Notes under the pieces: generated by a model
Told to the model about the DNA's origin: nothing
Seen by the model: the letters and a program-made list of their open reading frames with translations, nothing else
Databases searched by the model: none
Shown here: piece by piece, positions 18,076-26,995 of the stretch
How positions within the stretch are numbered: the stretch's first letter is position 1
How the letters are laid out: each line of letters starts with the position of its first letter
Source of the DNA: RH-AL1 sp965198715
GTDB lineage: Bacteria > Pseudomonadota > Alphaproteobacteria > Rhizobiales > Beijerinckiaceae
DNA: 64,000 nt
Assembly: GCA_965198715.1 (NCBI GenBank)
Contig: CBDAPV010000002.1
Span: 1,612,001-1,676,000, forward strand
Reading direction: 5' to 3'
Translations under genes and position numbers: made by a program

Positions 18076-18431
18076 TCGAGCGCGCCTTTCTTCCATTCGT
18101 AGACGAAGCCGACTGTCAGCACCCCGAGGAACACGATCATCGACCAGAAGCCGAGGTGTCCAATTCTCTTGAAAGCAATGGCCCAGGGAAACAGAAAGGC
18201 CACCTCGAGGTCGAAGATGATGAACAGCAGCGAGACGAGATAGAACCTAATGTCGAATTTCATCCGCGCATCGTCGAAGGCGTTAAAGCCGCACTCGTAG
18301 GCGGAAAGCTTTTCGGGATCAGGGTTTTGGTAGGCAACCAGGAACGGCGCCACGAGCAGTGCGGCGGAGATGAAGGCCGACAAAGCCAGGAACACCACCA
18401 GAGGGAGGTACTCGCCGAGAATGCTCTGCAT
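18066..18431 (-). CDS. nuoA: NADH-quinone oxidoreductase subunit A
   Basis: A 121-residue, three-helix subunit (ND3 homologue), the first gene of the nuo operon. The conserved loop SAYECGFNAF carries the cysteine that is exposed in the deactive enzyme in mitochondria, and the second helix region IFDLEVAFLFPWAI has the family acidic residues. GAAGGA upstream of the ATG is a good ribosome site. The 167 bases upstream separate it from smc and probably hold the operon promoter. Confidence 0.97.
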   Translation of the reverse strand: MQSILGEYLPLVVFLALSAFISAALLVAPFLVAYQNPDPEKLSAYECGFNAFDDARMKFDIRFYLVSLLFIIFDLEVAFLFPWAIAFKRIGHLGFWSMIVFLGVLTVGFVYEWKKGALEWE

Positions 18432-18500
18432 GGGACCCGTCCTTCTCGCCTCGCAACCGACTCGGGAGGGCGTGCAAGATCCATTCTAAGGCGTGCCGGC

Positions 18501-18529
18501 GTGGTATCGCAGCGCAACGGACGGTACAA
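18501..18529 (-). promoter_or_regulatory. possible sigma-70 promoter of the nuo operon
   Basis: On the minus strand TTGTAC and TACCAC are separated by 17 bases, about 70 bases before the nuoA start, in the gap between smc and nuoA. The -35 box is reasonable and the -10 box weak. It is the best match I saw in this gap; no regulator site was recognised. Confidence 0.3.
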
Positions 18530-18598
18530 GGGGCGACGCCCTGCTGAGGCGGCGCCCGCTGGTCGCAGCCTCGCAGGCTCATGGTCGCGATGCGCATG

Positions 18599-21500
18599 CT
18601 ACGACACCTCGAGCAGCTCCTCCGCCTCGGCAAGGTCGACGCTGACCAGGGTGGAGATGCCGCGCTCGGCCTGGGTGATTCCGTAGAGCCGGTCCATCCG
18701 CGCCATGGTGATGGGGTTATGCGTAATGGCGATGAAGCGCGTGTCGGTCTTGCCGCGCATGGCGTCGACAAGGTCGCAGAAGCGCTCGACGTTAGCGTCG
18801 TCGAGCGGCGCGTCGACCTCGTCGAGGACGCAGATCGGCGAAGGATTGGAGAGGAACACCGCAAAGATCAGCGAGATCGCGGTCAGCGCCTGTTCGCCGC
18901 CCGAGAGCAGGCTCATGACCTGGGGCTTTTTGCCGGGCGGCCGCGCCAGGATCTGCAGGCCGGCTTCCAGCGGATCGTCGGACTCGACGAGCTGCAGCTC
19001 CGCCTCGCCGCCACCGAATAGGCCGGTGAAGAGGTCCTTGAAGTGGCCGTTGACCGTCGCGAAAGCGCCGAGTAGCCGCTCGCGGCCCTCTTTGTTGAGG
19101 CTGCCGATCGCCTGGCGCAGGCGGCGAATCGCCTCGGCGAGGTCGGCCTTCTCCTTGGACAGGCTCTCGGCCTGGCCCTCCAGGGCGGCGAGCTCCTCGT
19201 CGGCGCGCAGGTTAACCGCGCCGAGACGGTCGCGATCGGCCTTGAGCGTCTCGAGGCGCGCCGCAACGCCGGCCGCCGTCGGGCGCTCGCCCCGCGCTGG
19301 CACGCCGGCCAGCGCCGGCAGCCCCGCCGGCGCGCATTCCAGCTCCGCCGCGCTCGCCCGGCCGACCGTCTCGACGCGTTGCGCGGCGGCCTCGGCGCGC
19401 GCCTCGCAGCGTGCCTTGTCCTCGCGCGCGGCGGCCATGGCTTCGAGCGTCGCCCGCGCCTCGCGGTCGGCCACGGCCAGCTCGGTCTCGGCGACGACCC
19501 GCGCGTCGCCGGCCGCGCGCAGCGCTGCCTCGGCCGCCTCGACATCGGCGCGCAGCCGGCGCTTGGCTAGGGCGAAACGGTCGGGCGCCTCGAGCAGTAC
19601 CTTGTGCTCGTCCTGCGCCGCCGAGAACCGCACCTCGACGTCCCCATGATGAGCGGCCGCCTGCTTTGCGCGCCCGTCCCAGGAGAGCCGCTCCGCCGCG
19701 ATCGCGCCGTGCCGGCGTGTGCGAGATTCACGCTCGCGCAGCAGCGCCTGCAGCGTCGCAAGCGCCTCAGTCTCGACCGCGCGCTGCAACGCAGCCTCGG
19801 AACGCGCCTGTTCCATGGTCTCGGCCAGATCCTCAGTCGGCGGCAGCGCCGCTATCGCGGCTTCAGCCTCGGCCCTGCGCCCGGCGGCCTCGTCGCGGGC
19901 GCCGCGCGCCGCCGCCTCGGCGGCCTCTAGCGTCGCCAGCCTGGCGCGCGCCTCGCCGGCGCGGCGCTCCAGCGCGACATGGGCCTCGCGCGCCGCTTCC
20001 GCCGCACGTCGCGTCGCCTGCGCCTTCCCCCTTGCAGCCACCTCGTGCGCCACCGCCTTGCGCAGCGCCGTCGCCGCAGCGTCCGCGCTTGCCTTGAAGC
20101 CCTGGTAGGCCTCCTGCGCACTCGCCCCTTCCGCGCGGAGATCGGTGAGCCGGTTGCGCTCGACGAGCCGGCGCGCCGCCGGCGTCGGCGCCTCAGCCGC
20201 CTGGGTGAAGCCGTCCCAGCGCCAGATGTCGCCTTCACGCGAGACCAGCCTCTGCCCCGGCGCCAATCTCTGACGAAGCGAAGGACCGTCGGCGCGCACG
20301 ACGAGGCCAATCTGCGCCAGCCGTGGGCGCAGCGCCGGCGGCGCCTCGACATGGGCCAGCAGCGGCGTCACGCCTTCGGGCAGGTCGGCCCCGCTGCCGG
20401 AAGCGAAACCGGTCCAATGCGCCGGCGCACGCACGTCGTCGGAAGCGTCGAGGTCGTCGCCGAGCGCGGCACCCAGCGCCGCCTCGCAACCTTTGGCGAC
20501 CTTGATCGCGTCGGTGATCGGGCGCCAGCGCCCGCCGCCAGCCGCCTCCAGCAGCTTGGACAGCGTGCGCACCTCGGTGTCGAGCCGCTGCGCTCGGCGA
20601 TCGGCCTCGACCAGCGGCCCGCGCCCCTTCGCCTCGGTCTCGCGCGCCTGCGCCAGCGCACTGTCCGCCTCCAGCGCCGCGGCCTCGGCGAGCGCGGCCG
20701 CCTCCCTCTCCAGCGCCAGCTTGGCAGCGGCGGCATCGAGACCGGCGGCGAGATCGAGGTTGCCCGCGAACGCCGCGCGGCCGCGAGCCGCCTCCACAAG
20801 GTCGCGCTCGAACCGCACCAGCCGCGCTGCCTCCTCCCGCAGCCGCTCGTCAAGGCTACGCCGCCGCGCATCGGCCTCGGCGCGGGTCGCCTGCGCCGCG
20901 CCGAAGAGCCGTTCCGCCTCGAGCCGTGCCGACTCCGCCGCGGCGGCCTTGGCCTGCAGCGAGGCCTCGATCGCCTCCGAGCCCGCGCTGCCCTCCTGCG
21001 CCCCGAGTTCGGCCGCCTCGGCCGCGAGCCGCGCGAGCGAGGCCGCGGCATCATCGGACGCGGCGGCGTCGCGCGCGAGGTCCGCCTCCATCTCCTTCAG
21101 TCGGCGTTCGATCTCGGCGAGCCGGCCCTTGGCCCGCCGCTCCTCGCCGTCGAGCGTCGTTCGCGCGACGATGGCGCGCTGCAGCGTCTCTCCCACCTCC
21201 GCCTCGGCCTCGCGCAGGGACGGCAGGACGTGGGCGGCGACGGCCTGGCGGCGGGCCGCCTCACCCTGCGCGCGCGTCGCCTCAATCACGGCGGCGTTCG
21301 CCGCGCTCAGCGCCGCGGCTGCGGCCAGCTGGTCGAGCTCGGCCTCCTCCCATTCGATCAGCACCTGCAGCGCCTGCGCCCGGCGGATCTCGGCCTGCAG
21401 CTCGCGGTAGCGCCCGGCCTGCCGCGCCTGCCGGCGAAGGCCGTCGCCCTGCGAGGCGATCTGCGTCAGCACGTCGTCGATGCGAGCGAGGTTGTCCTCG

Positions 21501-22060
21501 GCGCCCTTGAGGCGCAGCTCGGCCTCATGGCGGCGGGTGTGGAGGCCGGCGACGCCAGCCGCTTCCTCAAGGATGCGCCGGCGCGATTGTGGCTTGGCCG
21601 CGATGATCTCCGAGATCTGGCCCTGCCTGACCAGCGCCGGCGAGCGCGAGCCGGTCGAGGCGTCGGCGAACAGGATCTGCACGTCGCGGGCGCGCACCTC
21701 GCGGCCGTTGATGCGGTAGGTCGAGCCCTGCTCGCGCTCGATGCGGCGGGTCACCTCCAGCACCTCGGAATCGTTGAAGGCGGCCGGCGCGGTGCGCGCG
21801 GAATTGTCCAGCGTGAGGCCGACCTCGGCCATGTTGCGCGCGGGGCGGCTGCCGCCGCCGGCGAAAATGACGTCGTCCATGCCCGAGGCGCGCATGCTCT
21901 TGTAGGAATTTTCGCCCATGACCCAGCGCAGCGCCTCGACGAGATTCGACTTGCCGCAGCCGTTGGGCCCGACGATGCCGGTGAGGCCAGGGAGAATCTC
22001 GAACTCGGTCGCCTCGACGAAGCTCTTGAAGCCGGCGAGGCGCAGCTTGCTGAAGTGCAT
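18599..22060 (-). CDS. smc: chromosome segregation protein SMC
   Basis: A 1153-residue SMC ATPase that compacts and segregates the chromosome with ScpAB. The Walker A motif GPNGCGKSNLVEALRWVMGE lies at about residues 32-51; two long Ala/Glu/Arg-rich coiled coils flank a hinge around residues 510-620 that is shorter and more divergent than the classical SMC hinge, as usual in alphaproteobacteria. The C-terminal signature LSGGEQALTAISLIFAVFLS and Walker B CVLDEVDAPLDDANV close the protein. The start MHFSKLRLAGFKSFVEATEF is the family's. The long open frames on the opposite strand are composition artefacts of the Ala/Arg-rich coils. Confidence 0.97.
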   Translation of the reverse strand: MHFSKLRLAGFKSFVEATEFEILPGLTGIVGPNGCGKSNLVEALRWVMGENSYKSMRASGMDDVIFAGGGSRPARNMAEVGLTLDNSARTAPAAFNDSEVLEVTRRIEREQGSTYRINGREVRARDVQILFADASTGSRSPALVRQGQISEIIAAKPQSRRRILEEAAGVAGLHTRRHEAELRLKGAEDNLARIDDVLTQIASQGDGLRRQARQAGRYRELQAEIRRAQALQVLIEWEEAELDQLAAAAALSAANAAVIEATRAQGEAARRQAVAAHVLPSLREAEAEVGETLQRAIVARTTLDGEERRAKGRLAEIERRLKEMEADLARDAAASDDAAASLARLAAEAAELGAQEGSAGSEAIEASLQAKAAAAESARLEAERLFGAAQATRAEADARRRSLDERLREEAARLVRFERDLVEAARGRAAFAGNLDLAAGLDAAAAKLALEREAAALAEAAALEADSALAQARETEAKGRGPLVEADRRAQRLDTEVRTLSKLLEAAGGGRWRPITDAIKVAKGCEAALGAALGDDLDASDDVRAPAHWTGFASGSGADLPEGVTPLLAHVEAPPALRPRLAQIGLVVRADGPSLRQRLAPGQRLVSREGDIWRWDGFTQAAEAPTPAARRLVERNRLTDLRAEGASAQEAYQGFKASADAAATALRKAVAHEVAARGKAQATRRAAEAAREAHVALERRAGEARARLATLEAAEAAARGARDEAAGRRAEAEAAIAALPPTEDLAETMEQARSEAALQRAVETEALATLQALLRERESRTRRHGAIAAERLSWDGRAKQAAAHHGDVEVRFSAAQDEHKVLLEAPDRFALAKRRLRADVEAAEAALRAAGDARVVAETELAVADREARATLEAMAAAREDKARCEARAEAAAQRVETVGRASAAELECAPAGLPALAGVPARGERPTAAGVAARLETLKADRDRLGAVNLRADEELAALEGQAESLSKEKADLAEAIRRLRQAIGSLNKEGRERLLGAFATVNGHFKDLFTGLFGGGEAELQLVESDDPLEAGLQILARPPGKKPQVMSLLSGGEQALTAISLIFAVFLSNPSPICVLDEVDAPLDDANVERFCDLVDAMRGKTDTRFIAITHNPITMARMDRLYGITQAERGISTLVSVDLAEAEELLEVS

Positions 22061-22265
22061 GGGCGCGGGCCTGCATTTGTCTGCGCCGACGCTCGGCCAG
22101 GGCAAGGGCGAGGGCAAGCGGGGTGATGGTCGGCGCCCTAAACGCCTTTGCGTATCCCCGGCGCGGGCGTCGGCTCGCGATCACGTTAGCGTCAGCATCG
22201 CCGGCTCGCCACAATTGCCCTTCCTTCTTGTACGATCTCATTCTGCTGCAGCAAGAGGCGCAGAC

Positions 22266-22670
22266 ATGACCCGGTCGAACATGGCCTTCGTGCGAGCGAT
22301 GCCTCTGGTCGTAATCGTGCTGACAGCGACCTCGGCCGCGACGGCGCAGGGGCTCTTCGGTCCACTGGACACGCCGTCGGCCGCGAGCTCGCCGACGAAG
22401 CCGGCGAAGCACGCCACGGCGCACCGCGTCAAAGCGGCCATCGCGGCACGCCGCACGACCGTACCGCCCTCGGCCCGGTTGCCTTCCGAAGTCCCCGCGG
22501 TACCCGCGGCCGAAACCGGTGTCGCCAAGCCGAACGCGCCGGTCGACCCGATCTCTTTCGGTATGAAATGGAACGGCAGCAACGACAGCGCCGGCCAGAC
22601 CCGCATCGAAAACCTCAACGGCAACGCCACCGGGACCGGCGCGGAAGTCGGCATGAAGCTGCATTTTTAA
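22266..22670 (+). CDS. small secreted protein, possibly outer-membrane associated
   Basis: A 134-residue protein with a signal peptide (hydrophobic core MPLVVIVLTATSAATAQG), a Pro/Ala/Lys-rich linker, and a C-terminal stretch of alternating polar and hydrophobic residues ending in TGAEVGMKLHF. The terminal phenylalanine and the MKLHF strand resemble the end of outer-membrane barrel proteins, though at this length it cannot form a barrel alone. The start is an ATG with AGAGG upstream. It runs opposite to smc with a 205-base spacer. I do not recognise a named family. Confidence 0.6.
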   Translation: MTRSNMAFVRAMPLVVIVLTATSAATAQGLFGPLDTPSAASSPTKPAKHATAHRVKAAIAARRTTVPPSARLPSEVPAVPAAETGVAKPNAPVDPISFGMKWNGSNDSAGQTRIENLNGNATGTGAEVGMKLHF

Positions 22671-22942
22671 GGCCGCCGACATTCGGAGCGCGGCATCAGC
22701 GCACCCATCGAACGATTTCGTTCGGCCCGCAGGACGGCCTCCGCAAAGGGCGCGGAACGCTTCGCGCGATAGATGACCAGCGAGCGATGTCACCGGCTTG
22801 CTCGCAATGACCATTGTGATATCTTGCGGAACGCTGGCTGGCGTGTGAGGCGGAATGACGGCTGCGCCTGATCTTTCCGGTTCCCTCGGCTGTGCAGTGC
22901 CTCAGCTCTCAACTAGTTTCCCTTTAGGGATGGGAGGCTATC

Positions 22943-25039
22943 GTGATCGACCATCGTCGTCTTTCCGCAGCGCGCCGGCTCGCTTTGACCATTGCCCTGT
23001 CGCTTCGGGTGGTGGCTCCGGCGCACGCCAGCGGTGACATTTGCGAGGCCGAATGGAGGCTCGATCGCGGTGACGCGGAATGTCAGAACGTCGCGGCGCT
23101 GAGGCCGGGCAACGACACGCGCGTTAACATTCTCCTGCTGATGGCCGCGCGAGGCGATCTCGGGCGGGAACTCTTCGAATCCGTCGGTAAGCCCACCTTC
23201 ACATGGGTCTACTTGCGCGACCGCCTGTCTCCCGTCAAGCGAGCGGGCGCCGACAGCTTCGCCTCCGGAGAAGGCTCGCGTTGCCTAAGCGATGCGTCCG
23301 GTACGGCGGCCTTCAACGGTGCCGTCACGGCCGCAAATGGGCTCTCGGCGGAGGAGAAGACAGCCTTGGCGGCAGCGCGCGCGGGCTTCGGGGATTGCGG
23401 CGTCGACAAAAGTGCGGATGTGGCGATCGAGACTGCGGCCCGAGCCGCGACTTCACCAGCGGTCAAGCCTTTCCTTAGCTACCTGCGTGGCGCCGGCGCG
23501 TTCTACGCCGGCCGTTTCGACGAAGCCGCCAAGGACTTCGAGGCGCTGAGAAGCAGCGCCGATCCCTGGATCGCCGAGACCGCCGACTATATGGCCGCGC
23601 GCACCCAGTTGAACGCGCTGCAGGTGAAAGCCTTCGACAGCTACGGCTCCTTCGCCGGCAGCGACAAGATCGACGAGCAGGAGGCCGAGCGGACGACGGC
23701 CGCCTTCGAGCGCTACCTCAAGGACCATCCCAACGGGCGTTACGCCGCCTCGGCGCGCGGGCTACTGCGTCGTGTCGACTGGCTTGCCGGCTGGACCGAC
23801 AAGCTCGCTGTCCGCTATGCCGCGATGCTGGCGCAGCCGGTGACGACCCGAAACACCGACATCCTGCCGCTGGTCGAGGAGATCGATTCCAAGCTGCTGC
23901 CGGCGCTGCACCCCGACATGACCAAGGACCCGCTGCTGCTCGCCGTGCTCGACCTCAAGGGCATGCGCAAGCCAAAACACAAGCCCATCGCGGACCTGAC
24001 CCACGTGGATCTGGAAGCCCAGCGCGAGGCCTTCGCGGCGACGCCTTCGCTGTACGAGATGCTTCAGGCGGCCGATGCCTTCTACATCGACGAAGACCCG
24101 TCCTCGGTTCTGAAAAGCGTGCCGGACGCCACAGGCCGCCGCGACGGCGGTCCGCTGTGGTTCAGCCGGCAACTCCTGCGCGGGGAAGCGCTCGAAGCGG
24201 CCGGCGACCGCAATGCCCGAGGATTCTGGAAGGAGCTCTATCCCGGAGCGGTTCGCCCGCTCGACAAGGCCACCGTCGAGTTGGCGTTAGCGTTGCACGA
24301 CGAGAAGAAAGGCCGTCTCGACGACGTGTTCGCTCCAGGTTCGCTCGTTGCGGATCCCGCCATGCGCATCATACTTCTCGCGCACGACGCAGGGCCCGAC
24401 CTGCTTCGCGCCCAGGCGCACGATCCTTCCTCCTCCGCGCTCGAACGGGAAGTCGCCTTGTTCTACCTGCTCGACAAGGAACTCATGCACGGCCGCTACG
24501 CCAACTTCCTGACCGATATCGAGGCGGTGCCCGCCGGCGCGCCAATTGTGGGCGGTCGATACATCGACCTAGCAAGCCCGAACGGGCAACCACCGCTCGG
24601 CCTCTTCGTCCGCGGCGACGGCGCGGGCGAGATCGGCTGCCCAGCGCTCCGGATCACCGTGGCCGATCTCGTCGTGGAGCCGGCATCAACCCGGGATCGT
24701 CTCTGCTTGGCCGAATTCTTCCGCTTGAACGACCTGTCCGGAAACCCGCTGAATATACCCGGAGGGGACGGTGCGCTCGGCAGCGGGCCGGCCCAGCCGT
24801 TCCCCGGCGAGGCATCGACGCGCGACGTGACCTACAAGGCAATCATCGCCGACAGGACTGCGCCTGCCGCGGATCGTGCCTATGCGCTTTATCGCGCCGT
24901 GAAATGTTTCGAATCCGTCGGCAGCAACGGCTGCGGCCCGACCGAGATCGCCAAGTCCGAGCGTAAGACTTGGTACTACGCACTGAAGCGGGAGTATCCC
25001 TCCTCGCGCTGGGCCAAGGAGCTGCGCTATTGGTGGTAG
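22943..25039 (+). CDS. large secreted protein, probable helical-repeat envelope protein
   Basis: A 698-residue protein starting at a GTG with a strong GGGAGG site six bases upstream. An N-terminal signal peptide (RLALTIALSLRVVAPAHA) is followed by a mature protein rich in short helices. Segments such as YLRGAGAFYAGRFDEAAKDF and RYLKDHPNGRYAASARGLLR have the look of TPR/YfiO-type repeats, the second resembling the YPxSxYA motif of BamD-like proteins. It ends SSRWAKELRYWW. The next gene starts inside its last codons. I know of genes annotated 'YfiO-like outer membrane assembly lipoprotein' beside DUF3142 genes, and this fits that pairing, but there is no lipobox here. Role unknown; periplasmic location inferred. 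Confidence 0.75.
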   Translation: MIDHRRLSAARRLALTIALSLRVVAPAHASGDICEAEWRLDRGDAECQNVAALRPGNDTRVNILLLMAARGDLGRELFESVGKPTFTWVYLRDRLSPVKRAGADSFASGEGSRCLSDASGTAAFNGAVTAANGLSAEEKTALAAARAGFGDCGVDKSADVAIETAARAATSPAVKPFLSYLRGAGAFYAGRFDEAAKDFEALRSSADPWIAETADYMAARTQLNALQVKAFDSYGSFAGSDKIDEQEAERTTAAFERYLKDHPNGRYAASARGLLRRVDWLAGWTDKLAVRYAAMLAQPVTTRNTDILPLVEEIDSKLLPALHPDMTKDPLLLAVLDLKGMRKPKHKPIADLTHVDLEAQREAFAATPSLYEMLQAADAFYIDEDPSSVLKSVPDATGRRDGGPLWFSRQLLRGEALEAAGDRNARGFWKELYPGAVRPLDKATVELALALHDEKKGRLDDVFAPGSLVADPAMRIILLAHDAGPDLLRAQAHDPSSSALEREVALFYLLDKELMHGRYANFLTDIEAVPAGAPIVGGRYIDLASPNGQPPLGLFVRGDGAGEIGCPALRITVADLVVEPASTRDRLCLAEFFRLNDLSGNPLNIPGGDGALGSGPAQPFPGEASTRDVTYKAIIADRTAPAADRAYALYRAVKCFESVGSNGCGPTEIAKSERKTWYYALKREYPSSRWAKELRYWW

Positions 25040-25764
25040 CGCGGAGGTGGCCACTCGTCGGCCTCGCCTCGACGCTTACGCTGGCCTCGGTCTTCGGCCG
25101 CGGACAAGCCACGGCGCCGCCGCCGGTCGTCGATGCGCAGGACTACTCGTCCTTCTGGCTGTGGGCCGGCGTGCGTCCGCAGCCCGTGCTCGACACCGCC
25201 GATCGCATTTACCTGCTCGAGGGCGAGGTCGAGGCAGGCCAACCCGCTAACATCGTCTCGCGACGAGCGGCGGTGCCGCACGTATCCACAGCCGAGGTCT
25301 GGCTCGTCCTTCGGGTCGAGACGCTCGACTGGCCGCCCGAGGTCGGCGAGCAGCTTCGCCGCGAGCTCGCGGCTTGGCGCCGGGCCGGCAACCATGTCGT
25401 CGGGGTGCAGATCGATTTCGATGCGAGGACGCGCCACCTTGCTGCCTACGCCGCCGTCCTGAAAAACCTGCGCCGACGCCTGCCGGCAGATTGCCGCCTC
25501 GGCATTACCGGCCTACTCGATTGGAGCGCCAACGGCGACCCCGCCGGGCTCGACGCGCTGGCCGGCACGGTGGACGAGGCCGTGCTCCAGATCTATCAGG
25601 GCCGACACGTTATTCCCGGCTACGCTGCGTATCTCGAGAAGCTCGGCCGGATGAAGGTTCCGTTCCGCATCGGCCTGCTCCAAGGCGGCGAATGGCACGC
25701 CCCGGCGTCGCTGGCGCGCAATCCGTTGTTTCTCGGCTACGTGGTCTTCCTGCGCAACGGCTGA
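25033..25764 (+). CDS. DUF3142-like protein with N-terminal membrane anchor
   Basis: A 243-residue protein. The segments GVQIDFDARTRHLAAYAAVL, RLGITGLLDWSANGDP, VDEAVLQIYQGR and PFRIGLLQGGEW match my memory of the DUF3142 family, whose arrangement suggests a TIM-barrel-like fold with an acidic residue pair in QIDFD; no activity is known. The start is not certain: the GTG given, or the TTG just before it, lies 8-11 bases after AAGGAG and overlaps the stop of the upstream gene, giving an N-terminal hydrophobic anchor (WPLVGLASTLTLASVFG). It is therefore translationally coupled to the large secreted protein and probably acts with it in the envelope. Confidence 0.75.
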   Translation: MVARRWPLVGLASTLTLASVFGRGQATAPPPVVDAQDYSSFWLWAGVRPQPVLDTADRIYLLEGEVEAGQPANIVSRRAAVPHVSTAEVWLVLRVETLDWPPEVGEQLRRELAAWRRAGNHVVGVQIDFDARTRHLAAYAAVLKNLRRRLPADCRLGITGLLDWSANGDPAGLDALAGTVDEAVLQIYQGRHVIPGYAAYLEKLGRMKVPFRIGLLQGGEWHAPASLARNPLFLGYVVFLRNG

Positions 25765-25807
25765 TGTCATCGTGTCCTCGTCGTTCCGCTCCCGCAAGCA
25801 ATCCTCA

Positions 25808-26209
25808 TCAGCGCTTCGGCACGGCCTCGATCACCACGAAGGCCTGCGCCGTCGGGTGCTCATCGGTGATGGCGAGGTGGATGACGGCCTTGTGGCCGGG
25901 CGGGACCATGGCGGCGAGGCGGGTGGCGGCGGCACCGGTCAGCGCCATGGTGGGCTTGCCGGAGGGAAGGTTGACCACCCCCATGTCGCGCCAGGCGACG
26001 CCCTCGCTGATGCCGGTGCCGAGCGCCTTGGCGCAGGCCTCCTTGGCGGCGAAGCGCTTGGCGTAAGTCGCGGCGCGCCCAACCCTGCCCTCGGCGCGGC
26101 GGCGCTCGATCTCGGTGAAGCAGCGGTGGACGAAGCGCTCGCCGAAGCGCTCCAGCGACTGCTCGATGCGCTCGATGCTGCAGAGGTCGGTGCCGATCCC
26201 GAGAATCAC
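25808..26209 (-). CDS. acpS: holo-[acyl-carrier-protein] synthase
   Basis: A 133-residue AcpS that transfers 4'-phosphopantetheine from CoA to acyl carrier protein. The magnesium-binding motif GIGTDLCSIERI is at the N-terminus and RFAAKEACAKALGTGI at about residues 50-66. It starts at a GTG directly abutting the pdxJ stop with no spacer, so it is coupled to pdxJ. The pdxJ-acpS order is widely conserved; the lepB-rnc-era genes that usually follow in alphaproteobacteria are not present here. Confidence 0.96.
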   Translation of the reverse strand: MILGIGTDLCSIERIEQSLERFGERFVHRCFTEIERRRAEGRVGRAATYAKRFAAKEACAKALGTGISEGVAWRDMGVVNLPSGKPTMALTGAAATRLAAMVPPGHKAVIHLAITDEHPTAQAFVVIEAVPKR

Positions 26210-26995
26210 CTAGACCGTTCCTCGCGAGGCGGAGGCGGGCTCCAGCTCCAACACCCCGACGCGCCCCGCCTCCATCGCCGCGCGCATCGTCGAGATCGCC
26301 GCCTCCAGACCGACGAAGATCGCCTCGCCGATGAGGAAGTGCCCGATGTTGAGCTCGACGAGTTGCGGCAGCGTTGCGATGGTGCGCGCCGTGTCGTAGT
26401 CGAGCCCGTGGCCGGCGTGGCACTCGAGGCCCTGCCGCTCGGCCTCCTGAGCAGCGAGGCGCAGGCGCTCGAACTCATGGGCGCCGCGGGCATGCTCGCC
26501 GTGGGCAAGCGTGTCGCACCAGGCGCCGGTGTGCAGCTCGACGACGGGCGCGCCGATCGAGCGCGCCGCCTGCACCGCCTGCGCCGTCGGCTCGATGAAG
26601 AGCGAGACGCGGACGCCGACCTTGCCGAGCTCGGTCGCGGCGATGCGCAGGTGGTCGTGGCCGCCGATGACGTCGAGACCACCCTCGGTGGTGCGCTCGC
26701 TGCGCTTCTCCGGAACGAGGCAGGCGGCGTGGGGCCGCGTGCGCAGCGCGAGCGCCACCATCTCGTCGGTGGCGGCCATCTCGAAGTTCAGCGGCACCGT
26801 CAGCTCGGCCTTGAGCCGACGCATGTCGTCGTCGCGGATGTGGCGGCGATCCTCGCGCAGGTGCGCGGTGATGCCGTCGGCGCCGGCCTCGACGGCGAGA
26901 TGGGCGGCGCGCACGGGGTCCGGTACCGCGCCGCCCCGCGCGTTGCGCACGGTGGCGACATGGTCGATGTTGACGCCGAGGCGCAGCCTGCTCAT
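26210..26995 (-). CDS. pdxJ: pyridoxine 5'-phosphate synthase
   Basis: A 261-residue TIM-barrel enzyme that condenses 3-amino-2-oxopropyl phosphate with deoxyxylulose 5-phosphate in vitamin B6 synthesis. The N-terminal LGVNIDHVATVRNARGG and GADGITAHLREDRRHI are diagnostic. GHGLDYDT and LNIGHFLIGEAIFVGLE near the end complete the phosphate-binding region. It overlaps the rsh stop codon region by four bases and abuts acpS, forming an rsh-pdxJ-acpS unit. Confidence 0.96.
   Translation of the reverse strand: MSRLRLGVNIDHVATVRNARGGAVPDPVRAAHLAVEAGADGITAHLREDRRHIRDDDMRRLKAELTVPLNFEMAATDEMVALALRTRPHAACLVPEKRSERTTEGGLDVIGGHDHLRIAATELGKVGVRVSLFIEPTAQAVQAARSIGAPVVELHTGAWCDTLAHGEHARGAHEFERLRLAAQEAERQGLECHAGHGLDYDTARTIATLPQLVELNIGHFLIGEAIFVGLEAAISTMRAAMEAGRVGVLELEPASASRGTV

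Noticed and set aside
19979..22126. A 715-codon open frame on the plus strand
   Set aside because: It lies antisense to smc, is almost entirely Arg/Ala/Gly/Leu, has no signature, and results from the GC-rich coiled-coil codons of smc.
24157..24966. A 269-codon frame inside the large secreted-protein gene
   Set aside because: Arg-rich shadow frame with no motif; the main frame has a signal peptide and coupled downstream gene.
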